Below are positions 1 through 10,300 of a DNA stretch of 64,000 nt, in pieces (the first letter of the stretch is position 1; each line of letters begins with the position of its first letter). This DNA comes from Stenotrophomonas sp. BIGb0135. Lineage in GTDB: Bacteria > Pseudomonadota > Gammaproteobacteria > Xanthomonadales > Xanthomonadaceae. The notes beneath the pieces were generated by a model. The model saw only the letters and a list, made by a program, of their open reading frames with translations, was not told where the DNA came from and made no database searches. The stretch lies in the NCBI RefSeq assembly GCF_024810105.1, contig NZ_JANUDX010000001.1, positions 310,001 through 374,000 on the forward strand. The letters are read 5' to 3'. The position numbers were made by a program, and so were the translations under genes.

Positions 1-2
1 GC

Positions 3-1877
3 GAGCGCGCGCCGACGGCCTTCCAGGCCGGGGTGAACAGTGTGAGCTGGCTGCTGATCCGTTTCGCGCTGGTCATGGTGCCGTTCGTGCTGCTGGTCAA
101 CGGCGTGACCAAGGGCGACTGGCCGGAGGCCTTCCTGTTCGCGCTGTCGGTGGCGGTCGGGCTGACCCCGGAAATGCTGCCGATGATCGTCACCTCCACG
201 TTGGCCAAGGGCGCGGTACTGCTGTCGCGGCGCAAGGTGATCGTCAAGCGGTTGGATGCGATCCAGAACTTCGGCGCGATGGACGTGCTGTGCACGGACA
301 AGACCGGCACGCTCACCCAGGACCGCATCGCGCTGGAGCGGCATACCGATGTGTTCGGCAATGATTCGCAGGACGTGCTGGCCTTCGCCTACCTCAACAG
401 CCACTTCCAGACCGGGCTGACCAACCTGCTCGACCGCGCGGTGCTGGAGCACGTCGAGCTGCAGACCGAGCTGCGCCTGGCCCAGGACTACCGCAAGGTG
501 GACGAGATTCCGTTCGACTTCGAGCGCCGCCGCATGTCGGTGGTGGTGTCCGAGCGCGAGGACCACCATGAGCTGATCTGCAAAGGTGCCGTGGAGGAAA
601 TGCTGGCGGTGTGCAGCCACGTGCGCGAGGACGGTCGCGACCTGCCCCTGGATGCGGCCCGCCTGGCGCGCGTCCGCCAGACCACCGAGGAACTCAACGA
701 GCAGGGGCTGCGCGTGGTGGCGGTGGCGATGAAGGAGACCCCGGCAGACCGCCAGGTGTACTCGAAGGCCGACGAGCACGCGTTGACGTTGCTGGGCTAT
801 GTGGCCTTCCTCGACCCGCCCAAGGAATCCACCGCGCAGGCGTTGCAGGCATTGGCCGCACACGGGGTGGAAGTGAAGGTGTTCACCGGTGACAACGAAC
901 TGGTCACCGCACGGGTGTGTGCCCAGGTCGGGCTGCCGGCCGAGACCATCGTGACCGGGCCGCAGCTGGAACGCATGGACGAGGCGGCGGTCTGCGCGGC
1001 GGCGCTGCGACATCGGGTGTTCGCCCGCCTCACACCCTTGCACAAGGAACGACTGGTGCGCGCATTGCGTGCGCACGGCAAGGTGGTGGGCTTCCTGGGC
1101 GACGGCATCAACGATGCCCCGGCGCTGCGCGCGGCGGACATCGGCATCAGCGTGGACAGCGCGGTGGATATCGCCAAGGAAGCCGCCGACATCATCCTGC
1201 TGGAGAAGAACCTGATGGTGCTGGAGGACGGCGTGATCCAGGGCCGGCGCACCTTCAGCAACATGCTCAAGTACATCCGCATGACCGCCAGTTCCAACTT
1301 CGGCAATGTGTTCTCCGTGCTGGTGGCGTCGGCGTTCCTGCCGTTCCTGCCGATGCTGCCGCTGCAGTTGCTGGTGCAGAACCTGCTGTACGACGTGTCG
1401 CAGATCGCCATTCCGTTCGACAACGTGGATGAGGAACTGGTGCGCCAGCCGTTGAAGTGGAACCCGGCCGATATCGGGCGTTTCATGGTGTTCTTCGGCC
1501 CGATCAGCTCGATATTCGACCTGAGCTGCTTTGCGCTGATGTGGTACGTCTTCGACGCACGCACGGTGGCCGACCAGAGCCTGTTCCAGTCGGGCTGGTT
1601 CGTGGTGGGCCTGCTCACCCAGACCCTGATCGTGCACATGATCCGCACCCCCAAGGTGCCGTTCGTGCAGAGCATCGCCGCCCCGCCGCTGCTGCTGATG
1701 ACCGGCCTGATCATGGCCATCGGCGTGCTGCTGCCGATGAGTCCGTTGGCCGGCTATTTCAAGCTGCAGGCACTGCCGGCGGGCTACTGGCCGTTCCTGG
1801 TGGCGATCCTGTTCGGCTACGCGGTCCTGACCACGCTGCTCAAGAAGGTGTACATCCGCCGTTACGGGTGGCAGTGA
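3..1877 (+). CDS. mgtA: Magnesium-translocating P-type ATPase, 5' end outside the window
   Basis: C-terminal part of an MgtA/MgtB-type P3B ATPase that imports Mg2+ across the inner membrane using ATP. The reading frame is open back to the first bases, so the true start and the N-terminal domain lie upstream. Visible in order: a membrane segment with the PEMLP motif of the transport site; the phosphorylation motif DKTGTLT, whose Asp codon is at 297-299; the nucleotide-binding domain; the hinge motif GDGINDAPAL; and a C-terminal bundle of about six membrane helices. The stop overlaps the next gene (TGATG), so the two are translationally coupled. Family membership is certain; the split between MgtA and MgtB is not. 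Confidence 0.95.
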   Translation, partial: ERAPTAFQAGVNSVSWLLIRFALVMVPFVLLVNGVTKGDWPEAFLFALSVAVGLTPEMLPMIVTSTLAKGAVLLSRRKVIVKRLDAIQNFGAMDVLCTDKTGTLTQDRIALERHTDVFGNDSQDVLAFAYLNSHFQTGLTNLLDRAVLEHVELQTELRLAQDYRKVDEIPFDFERRRMSVVVSEREDHHELICKGAVEEMLAVCSHVREDGRDLPLDAARLARVRQTTEELNEQGLRVVAVAMKETPADRQVYSKADEHALTLLGYVAFLDPPKESTAQALQALAAHGVEVKVFTGDNELVTARVCAQVGLPAETIVTGPQLERMDEAAVCAAALRHRVFARLTPLHKERLVRALRAHGKVVGFLGDGINDAPALRAADIGISVDSAVDIAKEAADIILLEKNLMVLEDGVIQGRRTFSNMLKYIRMTASSNFGNVFSVLVASAFLPFLPMLPLQLLVQNLLYDVSQIAIPFDNVDEELVRQPLKWNPADIGRFMVFFGPISSIFDLSCFALMWYVFDARTVADQSLFQSGWFVVGLLTQTLIVHMIRTPKVPFVQSIAAPPLLLMTGLIMAIGVLLPMSPLAGYFKLQALPAGYWPFLVAILFGYAVLTTLLKKVYIRRYGWQ

Positions 1878-2614
1878 TGGAGTTCAATCCGCACCTGCCG
1901 GCCTTCAACGCCGGTGCCACGATCAGTACCCTGATCAGCCTGTCCACCGCCTTCGTGCTGGGCGCGGCGATCGGCCTGGAACGGCAACTGCGCCAGCGCA
2001 CCGCCGGGCTGCGCACCAACACGCTGGTCGCGGTGGGCGCGGCGGTGTTCGTCGACCTGGCCGTGCGCTACCACGCCCTGCACGGCGGGCCGCCCTCGCC
2101 GCTGCATGTGGTGGCCTATGTTATTTCCGGGGTAGGTTTCCTCGGTGCCGGCGTGATCATGAAGGACGGCACCCAGGTCTCCGGGTTGAACACCGCCGCT
2201 ACCCTGTGGGGTTCGGCGGCGGTCGGGGCGTGTGCCGGGATCAAGCTGCTGCCGGAAGCCTTGCTGGCCGCGCTGTTCGTACTGGCGGCCAACACGCTGC
2301 TGCGGCCGGTGGTAAACCGCATCCAGCGGCAGCCGCTGGAGGAGGCGTTCAGCGAGGCCACGTATGCGGTCACCGTGGTGTGCGAGCGCGATCGCCAGGC
2401 CGACGTGCTGGACCGGCTGCTGCTGCTGCTCGAGCAGGCGCACTACCCGGTGCGTGCGGTGGAGCCGCGTCCGTTCGGCGAGCGTGAGGTGCAGATCGAG
2501 GCCGTGCTGTATGCGACGGCGGTGGCGGCCGACGAACTGGACGCGGTGATGGCCACGTTGTCGGCCACCGACGGCGTATTGCAGGCGTTCTGGAATGCCA
2601 CCCTCGACGAGTGA
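1877..2614 (+). CDS. mgtC: MgtC/SapB family membrane protein
   Basis: 245-residue inner-membrane protein of the MgtC/SapB family, which in enteric bacteria is tied to growth in low Mg2+ and modulates ATP synthase or Mg2+ transport. Visible: four or five hydrophobic helices in the first 140 residues, the family signatures GAAIGLERQ and GVGFLGAGVI, and a C-terminal soluble domain of about 95 residues with alternating beta/alpha pattern typical of the ACT-like domain of longer MgtC proteins. The ATG shares one base with the mgtA stop. Pairing with mgtA matches the mgtCB arrangement known elsewhere, though here the ATPase comes first. Confidence 0.9.
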   Translation: MEFNPHLPAFNAGATISTLISLSTAFVLGAAIGLERQLRQRTAGLRTNTLVAVGAAVFVDLAVRYHALHGGPPSPLHVVAYVISGVGFLGAGVIMKDGTQVSGLNTAATLWGSAAVGACAGIKLLPEALLAALFVLAANTLLRPVVNRIQRQPLEEAFSEATYAVTVVCERDRQADVLDRLLLLLEQAHYPVRAVEPRPFGEREVQIEAVLYATAVAADELDAVMATLSATDGVLQAFWNATLDE

Positions 2615-2696
2615 CACGAGCGGCGCACCGCGCCGATGCTATGCTCCGCGCGCCGCACCATGCGGCGCTCCACCGGCACCACTGGGAGGTGTCCCG

Positions 2697-3755
2697 ATGC
2701 CCGCTTCGCCTTCGCGACGTACCCTGGCCCTGCTCGGGCTGGGCCTGGTGATGGCGGCGATCTTCGCCGCCGATACGCTCACCGACTATGCGGTGGCAGC
2801 CGCATGCTTCTATGCCGCGGTGATTCTTGCCGCGTCGCGGATTCTCAACCCACGCGGGCTTGTCCTGCTTGCGGCGGCCTGCGTCGCGCTGACCGGGGTG
2901 AGCTTCTTCCTGACCCGCTTCGGTACCTACCGGATCGGCCTGGTGAACTCGGCGATCGGCATGCTGGTGATCGTCATCACCACCTACCTGTCGTTGAAGA
3001 TGGAGGCGGCCAAGGCGGCCGTGCAGGAGGCCCAGGCGCGGTTGCTGCGGGTGGCGCGCGCGTCCACGGTGGGTGAGCTGACCACCTCGATCGCGCATGA
3101 AGTGAACCAGCCACTGGCCGCCATCGCCAGCAGCGCCGAAGCCAGCCAGCGCTGGCTGGCGCAGGATCCGCCGAATGTGGACAAGGCACGCCAGACCCTG
3201 GCGCGCATCCTCGCCGATGCGCACCGCGCCAGCGACGTGATCGCGCGGATCCGGGGGCTGACCCGCGGGGCGAGCCCGGAGCGCCGCGGCTTCGATCTCA
3301 ACCAGGCGGTGCTGGAAATGCTGGCACTGTCGCGCAGCGAGCTGGAACAGCACGCGGTTATCGTGACCACCCAGTTCGACGACGAACTGCCACTGGTGCT
3401 CGGCGACCGCGTACAGGTGCAACAGGTGATCGGCAACCTGATCCTCAACGCGGTGGACGCGATGGACGGGATTCCGGCCGCGGCCCGACGCCTGACCCTG
3501 CGCAGCCTGCGCGTGGATGGCGGGCGTGTCGCCTTGAGCGTGCGTGACCATGGCAGTGGCCTGCCGCTGGAGGCGCCGGAGCGCGTGTTCGATGCCTTCT
3601 GGACCACCAAGTCCGGCGGCCTGGGGCTGGGCCTGAGCCTGAGCCGCAGTATCCTGGAAGCCAACGGTGGCCAGATCCGGGCCGAACCCGCCGAAGGCGG
3701 CGGCGCGCATTTCGTGTTCGAGTTGCCGATCGATGACGGGGCGGCGCATGGCTAA
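2697..3755 (+). CDS. Membrane-bound sensor histidine kinase (FixL/TodS-like core)
   Basis: 352-residue sensor kinase. Residues 8-103 form about four closely spaced membrane helices with almost no periplasmic domain, so it probably senses a membrane or intramembrane signal. The dimerisation motif is HEVNQPLAAI with phospho-acceptor His134, typical of kinases paired with FixJ-type regulators. It is followed by an N box (NLILNAVDAM), a G1 box (DHGSGLP), an F box and a G2 box (GLGLGLSLS). The start is fixed by a strong GGGAGGT six bases upstream of ATG 2697. The next gene overlaps it by 8 bp and is the obvious partner. The stimulus is unknown. Confidence 0.9.
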   Translation: MPASPSRRTLALLGLGLVMAAIFAADTLTDYAVAAACFYAAVILAASRILNPRGLVLLAAACVALTGVSFFLTRFGTYRIGLVNSAIGMLVIVITTYLSLKMEAAKAAVQEAQARLLRVARASTVGELTTSIAHEVNQPLAAIASSAEASQRWLAQDPPNVDKARQTLARILADAHRASDVIARIRGLTRGASPERRGFDLNQAVLEMLALSRSELEQHAVIVTTQFDDELPLVLGDRVQVQQVIGNLILNAVDAMDGIPAAARRLTLRSLRVDGGRVALSVRDHGSGLPLEAPERVFDAFWTTKSGGLGLGLSLSRSILEANGGQIRAEPAEGGGAHFVFELPIDDGAAHG

Positions 3756-4383
3756 GCCCCTCGCCCCCGCCGCTGCGCCGGCCCCCATCGTCTACGTGGT
3801 CGACGACGACCATTCGGTGCGTGCCGCACTCGAGGACCTGTTGGCGTCGATGGGAATGCAGGTGCGCGCGTTCGACTCGATCGCCGCGTTCCTGCAGCAC
3901 CCGCGCGAGGACGCGCCGGCCTGCCTGGTGCTGGACGTGCGCATGCCCGGCCAGAGCGGCCTGGAGTTCCACCGGCAGATGGCCAGCCATGGCCTGGCCT
4001 TGCCGGTGGTGTTCATCACCGGCCACGGCGATATCGCGATGGGCGTCGCCGCGATGAAGGAAGGCGCCATCGAGTTCCTGACCAAGCCGTTCCGTGACCA
4101 GGAACTGCTGGATGCGATCCACCTCGGTATCGAACGCGATCGCCTGCGCCGGCGCGACGACGAGGCCGTGGATGCACTGCGACAGCGCTGGGCACTGCTC
4201 AATCCCGGCGAGCGTGCGGTGGTCGATGGCGTCGTGCGTGGGCGGCTCAACAAGCAGATCGCCGGCGAACTGGGGGTCAGCGAGATCACCGTGAAGGTGC
4301 GCCGGGCCAATGTCATGCGCAAGATGCAGGCACGCACCCTGGTGGACCTGGTCAGGATGTACGACCGGTTGGGGCGGGGCTGA
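3748..4383 (+). CDS. FixJ/NarL-type response regulator with LuxR-like HTH
   Basis: 211-residue regulator. The receiver domain (about 14-130) has the acidic pair DDD near residue 20, the phospho-acceptor Asp63 in VLDVRMPG, Thr91 in the switch position (FITGHGD) and Lys113 in the conserved TKPF. The output domain is a LuxR-type helix-turn-helix (about 150-205) with NKQIAGELGVSEITVKVRR. It overlaps the upstream kinase gene by 8 bp, so the two are co-translated and should form one two-component system. Target genes cannot be read from the sequence. Confidence 0.92.
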   Translation: MAKPLAPAAAPAPIVYVVDDDHSVRAALEDLLASMGMQVRAFDSIAAFLQHPREDAPACLVLDVRMPGQSGLEFHRQMASHGLALPVVFITGHGDIAMGVAAMKEGAIEFLTKPFRDQELLDAIHLGIERDRLRRRDDEAVDALRQRWALLNPGERAVVDGVVRGRLNKQIAGELGVSEITVKVRRANVMRKMQARTLVDLVRMYDRLGRG

Positions 4384-4499
4384 TCACCACCGGTAGTGGC
4401 CAGATGAGCAATGGGCATGAACCGGCCGCGCTGCGGGCCGCGGCGGCTTCCTAGAATGCGGGATGGCCGCAGACGCGGTGCCCTTCCTGGAACCTGCCG

Positions 4500-6062
4500 A
4501 TGCGCGCTGCCTTGCCCTTTGCCCTGCTCACCCTGTGCGCCGCACTCGCCGCGTGCCAACAGGCGCCCTCTGCCAGTCCGGTGGCCACCGCCTCGGCGGC
4601 TCCGGTCGCCGAGGCGATCGCCTGGCGCCACGGCGATGTCGAGGACGCCTTCGCCGACGCGCGGCAATCCGGCAAGCCGGTGCTGCTTTACTGGGGCGCG
4701 GTCTGGTGCCCGCCGTGCAACAAGCTCAAGGCGACCCTGTTCCGCGATCCGGGCTTCATCGCGCTGACCCGCCAGTACATCCCGGTGTACCTGGACGGCG
4801 ACCAGGAAGGCGCGCAGGCCCTGGGCGAGCAGTTCGGCGTGCGTGGCTATCCCACGCTGATCGTGCTGGATCCGCAGCGCCACGAAATCACCCGCCTGGC
4901 CGGTGGCAACGACAGCGCCGAACTGACCCGCGCGCTCACCCTGGCGGCCGGTCGCCGCACCGCGGTGGCCGATGTGCTGCGGGTGGCGGTGGTGTCGCCG
5001 CAGCGGGTGTCCGAGGACGACTGGCGCGTCCTGGGCGACTATGGCTGGGAAGTGGACGCCAACCGCCTGTCCGGGCAGCGCGACCCGGCGGCGCTGTTGC
5101 GGCAATTGGCCGCGTCCGCACCGGAACCGGCGCTGCAGCGGCGCTTCGCCCTGCTTGCCCTCGGCGCGGAAAGCAGCGGCAAGGACACGACGCCGCCGAC
5201 GCCGGAGGCGCGGGAACAGGCCCGCGCACTGCTCACCACCGTACTGGCCGCCCCGGCCGAGGTGCGCGCCAACCGCGACCTGCTCGGCTACCAGGGACCG
5301 GCGCTGGTGGCCCGCGCCGCCGCGACGCCGGCGCAGCGTGAGCCGTTGGGCGGCCTGCTGCTGGCCGCGCTGGAGCGCGCCGACGCCACCACCCAGGACA
5401 ACGCCGTCGATGCGCGGCTGTCCAGCGTGATCACCGAGCTGGCCCTGTACAAGCAGCAGCATGCCGGTGCAACGGTGCCGGCGGCACTGGTGGAGAAGGC
5501 GCATGAGCGGGTTGCCGCGGCCGACGCAGCGGCCACGACCCCGCACGAGCGGCAGGCGACGATCAGCACCGCGGTGTACGTGCTGCGCGAGGTCGGCGAC
5601 GATGCGGCGGCGGAAACGCTGCTGTTGGCCGAACTGGATCGCAGCCAGACCCCGTACTACTACATGCCGGACCTGGCCGAACTGGCCGAGGCGCGTGGCG
5701 ACAAGGACGCCGCGCTGGAGTGGCTGCGCAAGGCGTACGCAGGCGCGCAGGGGCCGGCAACCCGGGTGCAATGGGGCGTGTTGTACGTGGAAGGCCTGGT
5801 GCGCCTGCGTCCGGACGATGCCAAGGCCATCGAAGACGCGACCGCGGAGGTAATCGCGGAGCTGGACGCGCAACCGGCCGGCTACCACCAACGCACGCGC
5901 CAGCGCTTCGAGCGGTTGGCGGGCACGCTGCAGACCTGGAGCCGCGCCCATCACGGCCAGGACACGCTGGGCCGCCTGCAGGCGCGGATGGGGGAATCGT
6001 GCGCGAAGGCTGCGCCGGGTGCGGATGCCAGCGCGGCCTGCGACCGTTGGCTGAAAAGCTGA
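4500..6062 (+). CDS. Thioredoxin-domain lipoprotein
   Basis: 520-residue exported protein. The signal peptide ends in a lipobox (LAAC, lipidated Cys19), so it should be anchored to a membrane on the periplasmic side. A thioredoxin-like domain of the TlpA/DsbD-gamma type follows at about 38-160, with the redox motif WCPPC (Cys70 and Cys73) and the cis-Pro loop YPTLI. The rest, about 350 residues, is alpha-helical with alanine-rich repeats that look like tetratricopeptide-type helical pairs. It is therefore a candidate thiol-disulfide reductase or chaperone with a protein-docking tail. Substrate unknown. Confidence 0.8.
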   Translation: MRAALPFALLTLCAALAACQQAPSASPVATASAAPVAEAIAWRHGDVEDAFADARQSGKPVLLYWGAVWCPPCNKLKATLFRDPGFIALTRQYIPVYLDGDQEGAQALGEQFGVRGYPTLIVLDPQRHEITRLAGGNDSAELTRALTLAAGRRTAVADVLRVAVVSPQRVSEDDWRVLGDYGWEVDANRLSGQRDPAALLRQLAASAPEPALQRRFALLALGAESSGKDTTPPTPEAREQARALLTTVLAAPAEVRANRDLLGYQGPALVARAAATPAQREPLGGLLLAALERADATTQDNAVDARLSSVITELALYKQQHAGATVPAALVEKAHERVAAADAAATTPHERQATISTAVYVLREVGDDAAAETLLLAELDRSQTPYYYMPDLAELAEARGDKDAALEWLRKAYAGAQGPATRVQWGVLYVEGLVRLRPDDAKAIEDATAEVIAELDAQPAGYHQRTRQRFERLAGTLQTWSRAHHGQDTLGRLQARMGESCAKAAPGADASAACDRWLKS

Positions 6063-6071
6063 CGGCACGAG

Positions 6072-6094
6072 GTCGTGCCGGCCGTTGGTCGGCT
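6072..6094 (+). repeat. Degenerate SMAG-type palindrome
   Basis: A GT-headed element with stem GCCGGCC/GTT/GGTCGGC follows the stop of the lipoprotein gene. It matches the SMAG stem-loop seen in clean form at 35.6 kb, but with substitutions in the left arm and in the GTAG head (GTCG). It is preceded by a second short hairpin (GGCACGA..TCGTGCC, 6064-6079). Confidence 0.6.
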
Positions 6095-6105
6095 CCCCCG
6101 AACAA

Positions 6106-6132
6106 CGAGGGCTGCGCAGACCGCAGCCCTCG
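6106..6132. terminator. Bidirectional hairpin terminator
   Basis: Perfect 11-bp stem, CGAGGGCTGCG (6106-6116) pairing with CGCAGCCCTCG (6122-6132), with a 5-base loop. It lies between the convergent lipoprotein gene and the DUF2628 gene. Read leftward the stem is followed by a T-rich TTGTT, so it mainly suits the leftward transcript. Confidence 0.7.
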
Positions 6133-6142
6133 CCGGTTCAAC

Positions 6143-6544
6143 TCAGAAACGCATGCCTTCAAACAGATTCCAACTCTGCCGTTGCAGGCGCTCCTTCTGG
6201 TAGTACGCGTAGTTGCAGGCCAGCCCCGCCAGCATGCTGCAGCCGATCGATGCCCCGAACTGCAGGCGCGGCGCCAGCCAATCCGGTGCGAGGGCGCACA
6301 GCACCTGCAGCGCGATGGCGATCAGCAACCACATGATAGCCTTCTTCCACAGGCCGAAGGCGAACAGCGCGATCGCCCCGAAGAAGAATGCCCAGACGTT
6401 GAAATTGACGCGCAGCTTGTCACTCCAGCGCGGCAGCGCCTTCAATGCCTGCTTGAAACCCGGTGCATTCGGGGCGCCGTGTTCCTTGAAGAACGCAAAA
6501 CGCTGCTCCCACTTTTCCCCGCGGGGCCTGACCATTGACGACAT
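6143..6544 (-). CDS. DUF2628 family membrane protein
   Basis: 133-residue protein matching the DUF2628 pattern: an N-terminal soluble stretch containing FAFFKEHGAP and a hydrophobic region (WAFFFGAIALFAFGLW and following) with about three membrane helices. Members are small inner-membrane proteins of unknown function. The ATG at 6544 was chosen because AGGAAAA lies upstream; an in-frame ATG nine bases later is an alternative. It lies 90 bp downstream of entA on the same strand, so read-through from the siderophore operon is possible, but no functional link is evident. Confidence 0.75.
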   Translation of the reverse strand: MSSMVRPRGEKWEQRFAFFKEHGAPNAPGFKQALKALPRWSDKLRVNFNVWAFFFGAIALFAFGLWKKAIMWLLIAIALQVLCALAPDWLAPRLQFGASIGCSMLAGLACNYAYYQKERLQRQSWNLFEGMRF

Positions 6545-6634
6545 CCTGCTGTTTTCCTGCCTGTAGAGCAGCGCAGGATGCACGGCTGGCGGGCCGGAAT
6601 ACATGCAACTAGTACGAAACACGCGCCACGCCGC

Positions 6635-7396
6635 TCACCCGCGCAGGGTGGCGCCGCCGTCGACATACAGATCGCTCATGGCGATGTGGCCGGCCTGCTC
6701 GGAGAGCAGGAACATCACCGCCAGGGCGATGTCGGCCGGGGTAGCCAGTTTACGCAGCGGGATGCCGGCCTTGTAGGTCTGGGGAGTGCCGTCGATCACG
6801 CGCTGGGCGCCATCGGCGTCCTCCCACATGCCGGTCTGCATCGGGGTCAGCGTGGAGCCCGGGGCGACGATGTTGCAGCGGATGCCATGCGGGGCAAGTT
6901 CCAGCCCCAGGCAGCGGGTGAACATGCTGGCGGCCGCCTTGGACGCGGCATAGGCCGCCATGCCGTGGCGCGGCACACCGGCGGCGTTGGAGCTGACAGT
7001 CACGATGGCGCCGCGACGCCGCGGCGTCATCACCCGTGCCAACGCGCGCGACACATGGAATACCCCGTCGGTGTTGACCGCGAACACGCGCCGCCACTGC
7101 GCGTCATCGATCTGTTCCACCGTGCCGACCTGCAGCACGCCGGCAACGTTGATGCCGAAGCCGATCGGGCCGAGCGTGGTTTCGGCCCATGCGACCAATG
7201 CGTCCACGGCCGCCGCGTCGCTTACGTCCAGCGCCTTGGCGTGCAGATTGGCATGTACGGGGGCGTCCGGCGCAGTGAGGTCGGTGGCGATAACCACGCT
7301 GCCGCTGTCCAGCAGCAGCTGCACCAGCGCCGCGCCGATGCCGCCGGCCGCGCCGGTAACCAGGGCCAGGGTGCCGTCGAATCCGGTCAGTTTCAT
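6635..7396 (-). CDS. entA: 2,3-dihydro-2,3-dihydroxybenzoate dehydrogenase
   Basis: 253-residue classical short-chain dehydrogenase. EntA oxidises 2,3-dihydro-2,3-dihydroxybenzoate to 2,3-dihydroxybenzoate (2,3-DHB) with NAD+, the last step of 2,3-DHB formation. Visible: the Rossmann motif TGAAGGIG near residue 14, the NVAG-type motif (INVAG), the catalytic Ser in TVSSNAAG and YAASK with catalytic Tyr and Lys. Assignment among SDRs rests on position: it is the last gene of the ent operon, its ATG overlapping the entF stop by 4 bp. Confidence 0.93.
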   Translation of the reverse strand: MKLTGFDGTLALVTGAAGGIGAALVQLLLDSGSVVIATDLTAPDAPVHANLHAKALDVSDAAAVDALVAWAETTLGPIGFGINVAGVLQVGTVEQIDDAQWRRVFAVNTDGVFHVSRALARVMTPRRRGAIVTVSSNAAGVPRHGMAAYAASKAAASMFTRCLGLELAPHGIRCNIVAPGSTLTPMQTGMWEDADGAQRVIDGTPQTYKAGIPLRKLATPADIALAVMFLLSEQAGHIAMSDLYVDGGATLRG

Positions 7397-10300
7397 GCGG
7401 GACTATCCTGTTTTGATGCAACCACGGTGGGGGCGTCCCAGCGCTGCAGATGGCGCGACAGCCAGGGCGCGAGCTGCGCCACGGCGTCGCGGCCGGTCAG
7501 CTCTGCGTGCAGGAACGGCAGTTCATGCGCATCCACCTCCCCGGCATGCGGCTCCCAGAGCGCGGCGTGCAGATGCGGGCGTGCGACGTGGTCGCGGCCG
7601 GCGCGCACGTGCCGCAGCCGGCCGCCGTAGCGGCCATGGTGATGTGCGCGGATAAGGCTGTTGGTGCCGGTGACGGCGCGCACCACGCCGTCGAGTACGG
7701 CGTCTGGCAGGTTGCCCAGTGCGCTTTCGCCGCGGCGCAGGAACGCCAGGATGCGGGCGCGGCTGTCCAGTTCGGGATGTGCATCGGGATCGTGGCCGGC
7801 GATCGCCAGCAGGGCGCGCAGGGCGGCGATCGGGTCGGGGGCCGGCTCGGCACGCCAGCATTCGCTGGGGTAGGCATCGAGCAGGACCAGCTCACCCACC
7901 GTGCGCCCGAGCGCCTGCAGGCGTACCGCCATGGCCTGGGCGATGATCCCGCCGACCGACCAGCCCAGCAGGTGCACAGCGCCCTCCGGTTGCACGGACA
8001 GGACGCGCGCCACGTAGGTGGCGGCCAGCGCGTCGATGCTGTCGGGCAAGGGGTCTGCCGGGTCGAGCGCCGGTGACTGCAGGCCATGCACGCTGCGCGC
8101 AGGCTGCAGGGCACGGGCCAGGTCGCGGTAGTTCCACGCGATGCCGCCCGCCGGGTGCACCACGAACAACGGCGCCCTGCCCGGCTCGCCAGCGGCCAGG
8201 GTGATCATCGGTGCGAGGCCGTGGTCGATGTCGCCCGACGGCGCGTCCAGCAGCGCAGCCAGGCCCGCGACGGTCGGGTGCGAGAACACCGCACCGAGGC
8301 CGGGGTCGCGCCGCCAATGCTGCTGGATCGCCAGCAGCAGGTGCACCGCAGACAGTGAATCGCCGCCCAGGCTGAAGAAGTCCGCGTCGGCGCCGACCGG
8401 CGCATCCTGGCCCAGCACCTGCGCGAACAGCCCGGCCAGCACCTGTTCGTTTGCCGTCCGCGGCGCACGGCCGGTGGACGCCTGCGCTGCCGGGGCGGGC
8501 AGCGCGGTGCGGTCGAGCTTGCCATTGGCGGTGACCGGCCACTGTTCGATCTCGACCAGGGCACTCGGCAGCATATAGTCGGGCAGGCGCGCGGCGATCC
8601 CGGCACGCATCCGCTCGATGTGCAGCGCGGTGCCGGAGACGTAGGCCACCAGCCGGCGGTCGCCGGGCCGGTCCTCGCGCAGCATCACCTCGGCCCGCGT
8701 CACGCCCGGCTGCGCATGCAGCGCGGCCTCGATCTCGCCCAGTTCGATACGCAGGCCCCGCAACTTGACCTGCTGGTCGCTGCGGCCGAGGTACTCGAGT
8801 GCACCGTCGGCGCGCCATCGCGCGATATCGCCGCTGCGGTACAGCCGGCCGCCGGGCACGTGCGGATCGGCGATGAAGCGCTCGGCGGTGAGATCGTCGC
8901 GGCCGAGATAGCCGCGCGCCAGCTGCACCCCGCCCAGGTAGAGATCGCCGGGCACGCCGGCAGGCAAGGCGCGCATGCGCGCATCGAGCACGTACAGACG
9001 GGTGTTCCAGACCGGGTGCCCGATCGGCACCGGCTGCGAATGGTCTTCGCGGCCGGCCGGCCACCAGCTCACATCCACCGCAGCCTCGGTCGGGCCGTAC
9101 AGGTTGTGCAGTTCCGCCGCAACGGTGGCGTGGAAACGATCGCGCAGCGCCGGCTCCAGTGCCTCGCCGCTGGTGAACACGCGGCGCAGTTGCAACCCGC
9201 GCACCGCGGGCACGGCCAGGAAGGCGTCCAGCATCGAGGGCACGAAATGCACGCTGGTGATGCGCGCGTCGCGGATCAACCCGGCCAATGCGACGGGATC
9301 GCGGTGCAGCCCGGGCGCGGCGATCACCAGCGTGGCGCCGCACAGCAGTGGCAGGAAGAACTCCCAGACCGACACGTCGAAGGTGGCCGGGGTCTTCTGC
9401 AGGATGCGCTCATCGGCGCCGATGCCGTAATGGCTGCGCATCCACAGCAAGCGGTTGACGATGGCGCGGTGCTCGACCAGCACGCCCTTGGGCTCGCCGG
9501 TGGAGCCGGAGGTGTAGATGACGTAGGCCGCGTCGTGCAGCGCGGTGGCGTCGATCAGTGCCTTGTCGCTGGCCGTCGCCCAGTGCGCTGGCGCCAGCAC
9601 CGGCACGCTGCCGAAACGCTGCGCGTCGTCGCCGGCGGCCAGCACGCAGACCGGCTGCGCGGACGCCAGGATCCGTGCCAGGCGATCATCCGGGTGGGCC
9701 AAGTCGAGCGGCAGGTAGGCGCCCCCCGCACGCAGCACGGCGACCAACGCGACCAGCAATTCCAGCGAGCGCGGCAGCGCTACCGCCACCGTGGATTCCC
9801 GCCCTACCCCCTGCGCCTGCAGCTGCAGGGCCAGGGCACGGCTGCGCTGCTCAAGCGCGGCATAGCTGAGCCGGGCATCGCCGAACACCAGCGCGGTCGC
9901 GTCCGGGCTGGCATGCATCGCCGCCACCAGCAGCGCGCTCAAGGTCACCTCCGGCACCGGGTGCGTGGTGGCATTGAGCTCGACCAGATGGCGATGCGCC
10001 TCGGCAGGCGTCGCCAGGGCGATGTCCTCCATCCGCCCGCCCTGGTCGTGCACGTCCAGGGCGGAGGCGATGAAGTGCAGCAGGCGCTCGGCATGCGCGG
10101 CCACCGTCTCGGCCGTGTACAACGCCGGGTTGGCCTCGATTTCCAGGTCCAGCAGCGCGTGGCCATCGCCGCGGAAGCCGAATGTGATGTCCTCGACCGG
10201 GCCGGTGCCCAACACTTCCAGCCGCGCCTGCACGCCGGCCAGCGGCAACGGCCGGTAGAACGGCTGCAGGTTGATCAACGGCCCAAACAGGCGGCGCTGG

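Noticed and set aside
3792..6068. 758-codon minus-strand frame opposite the regulator and lipoprotein genes
   Set aside because: Crosses two well supported plus-strand genes and the gap between them; no protein-like composition.
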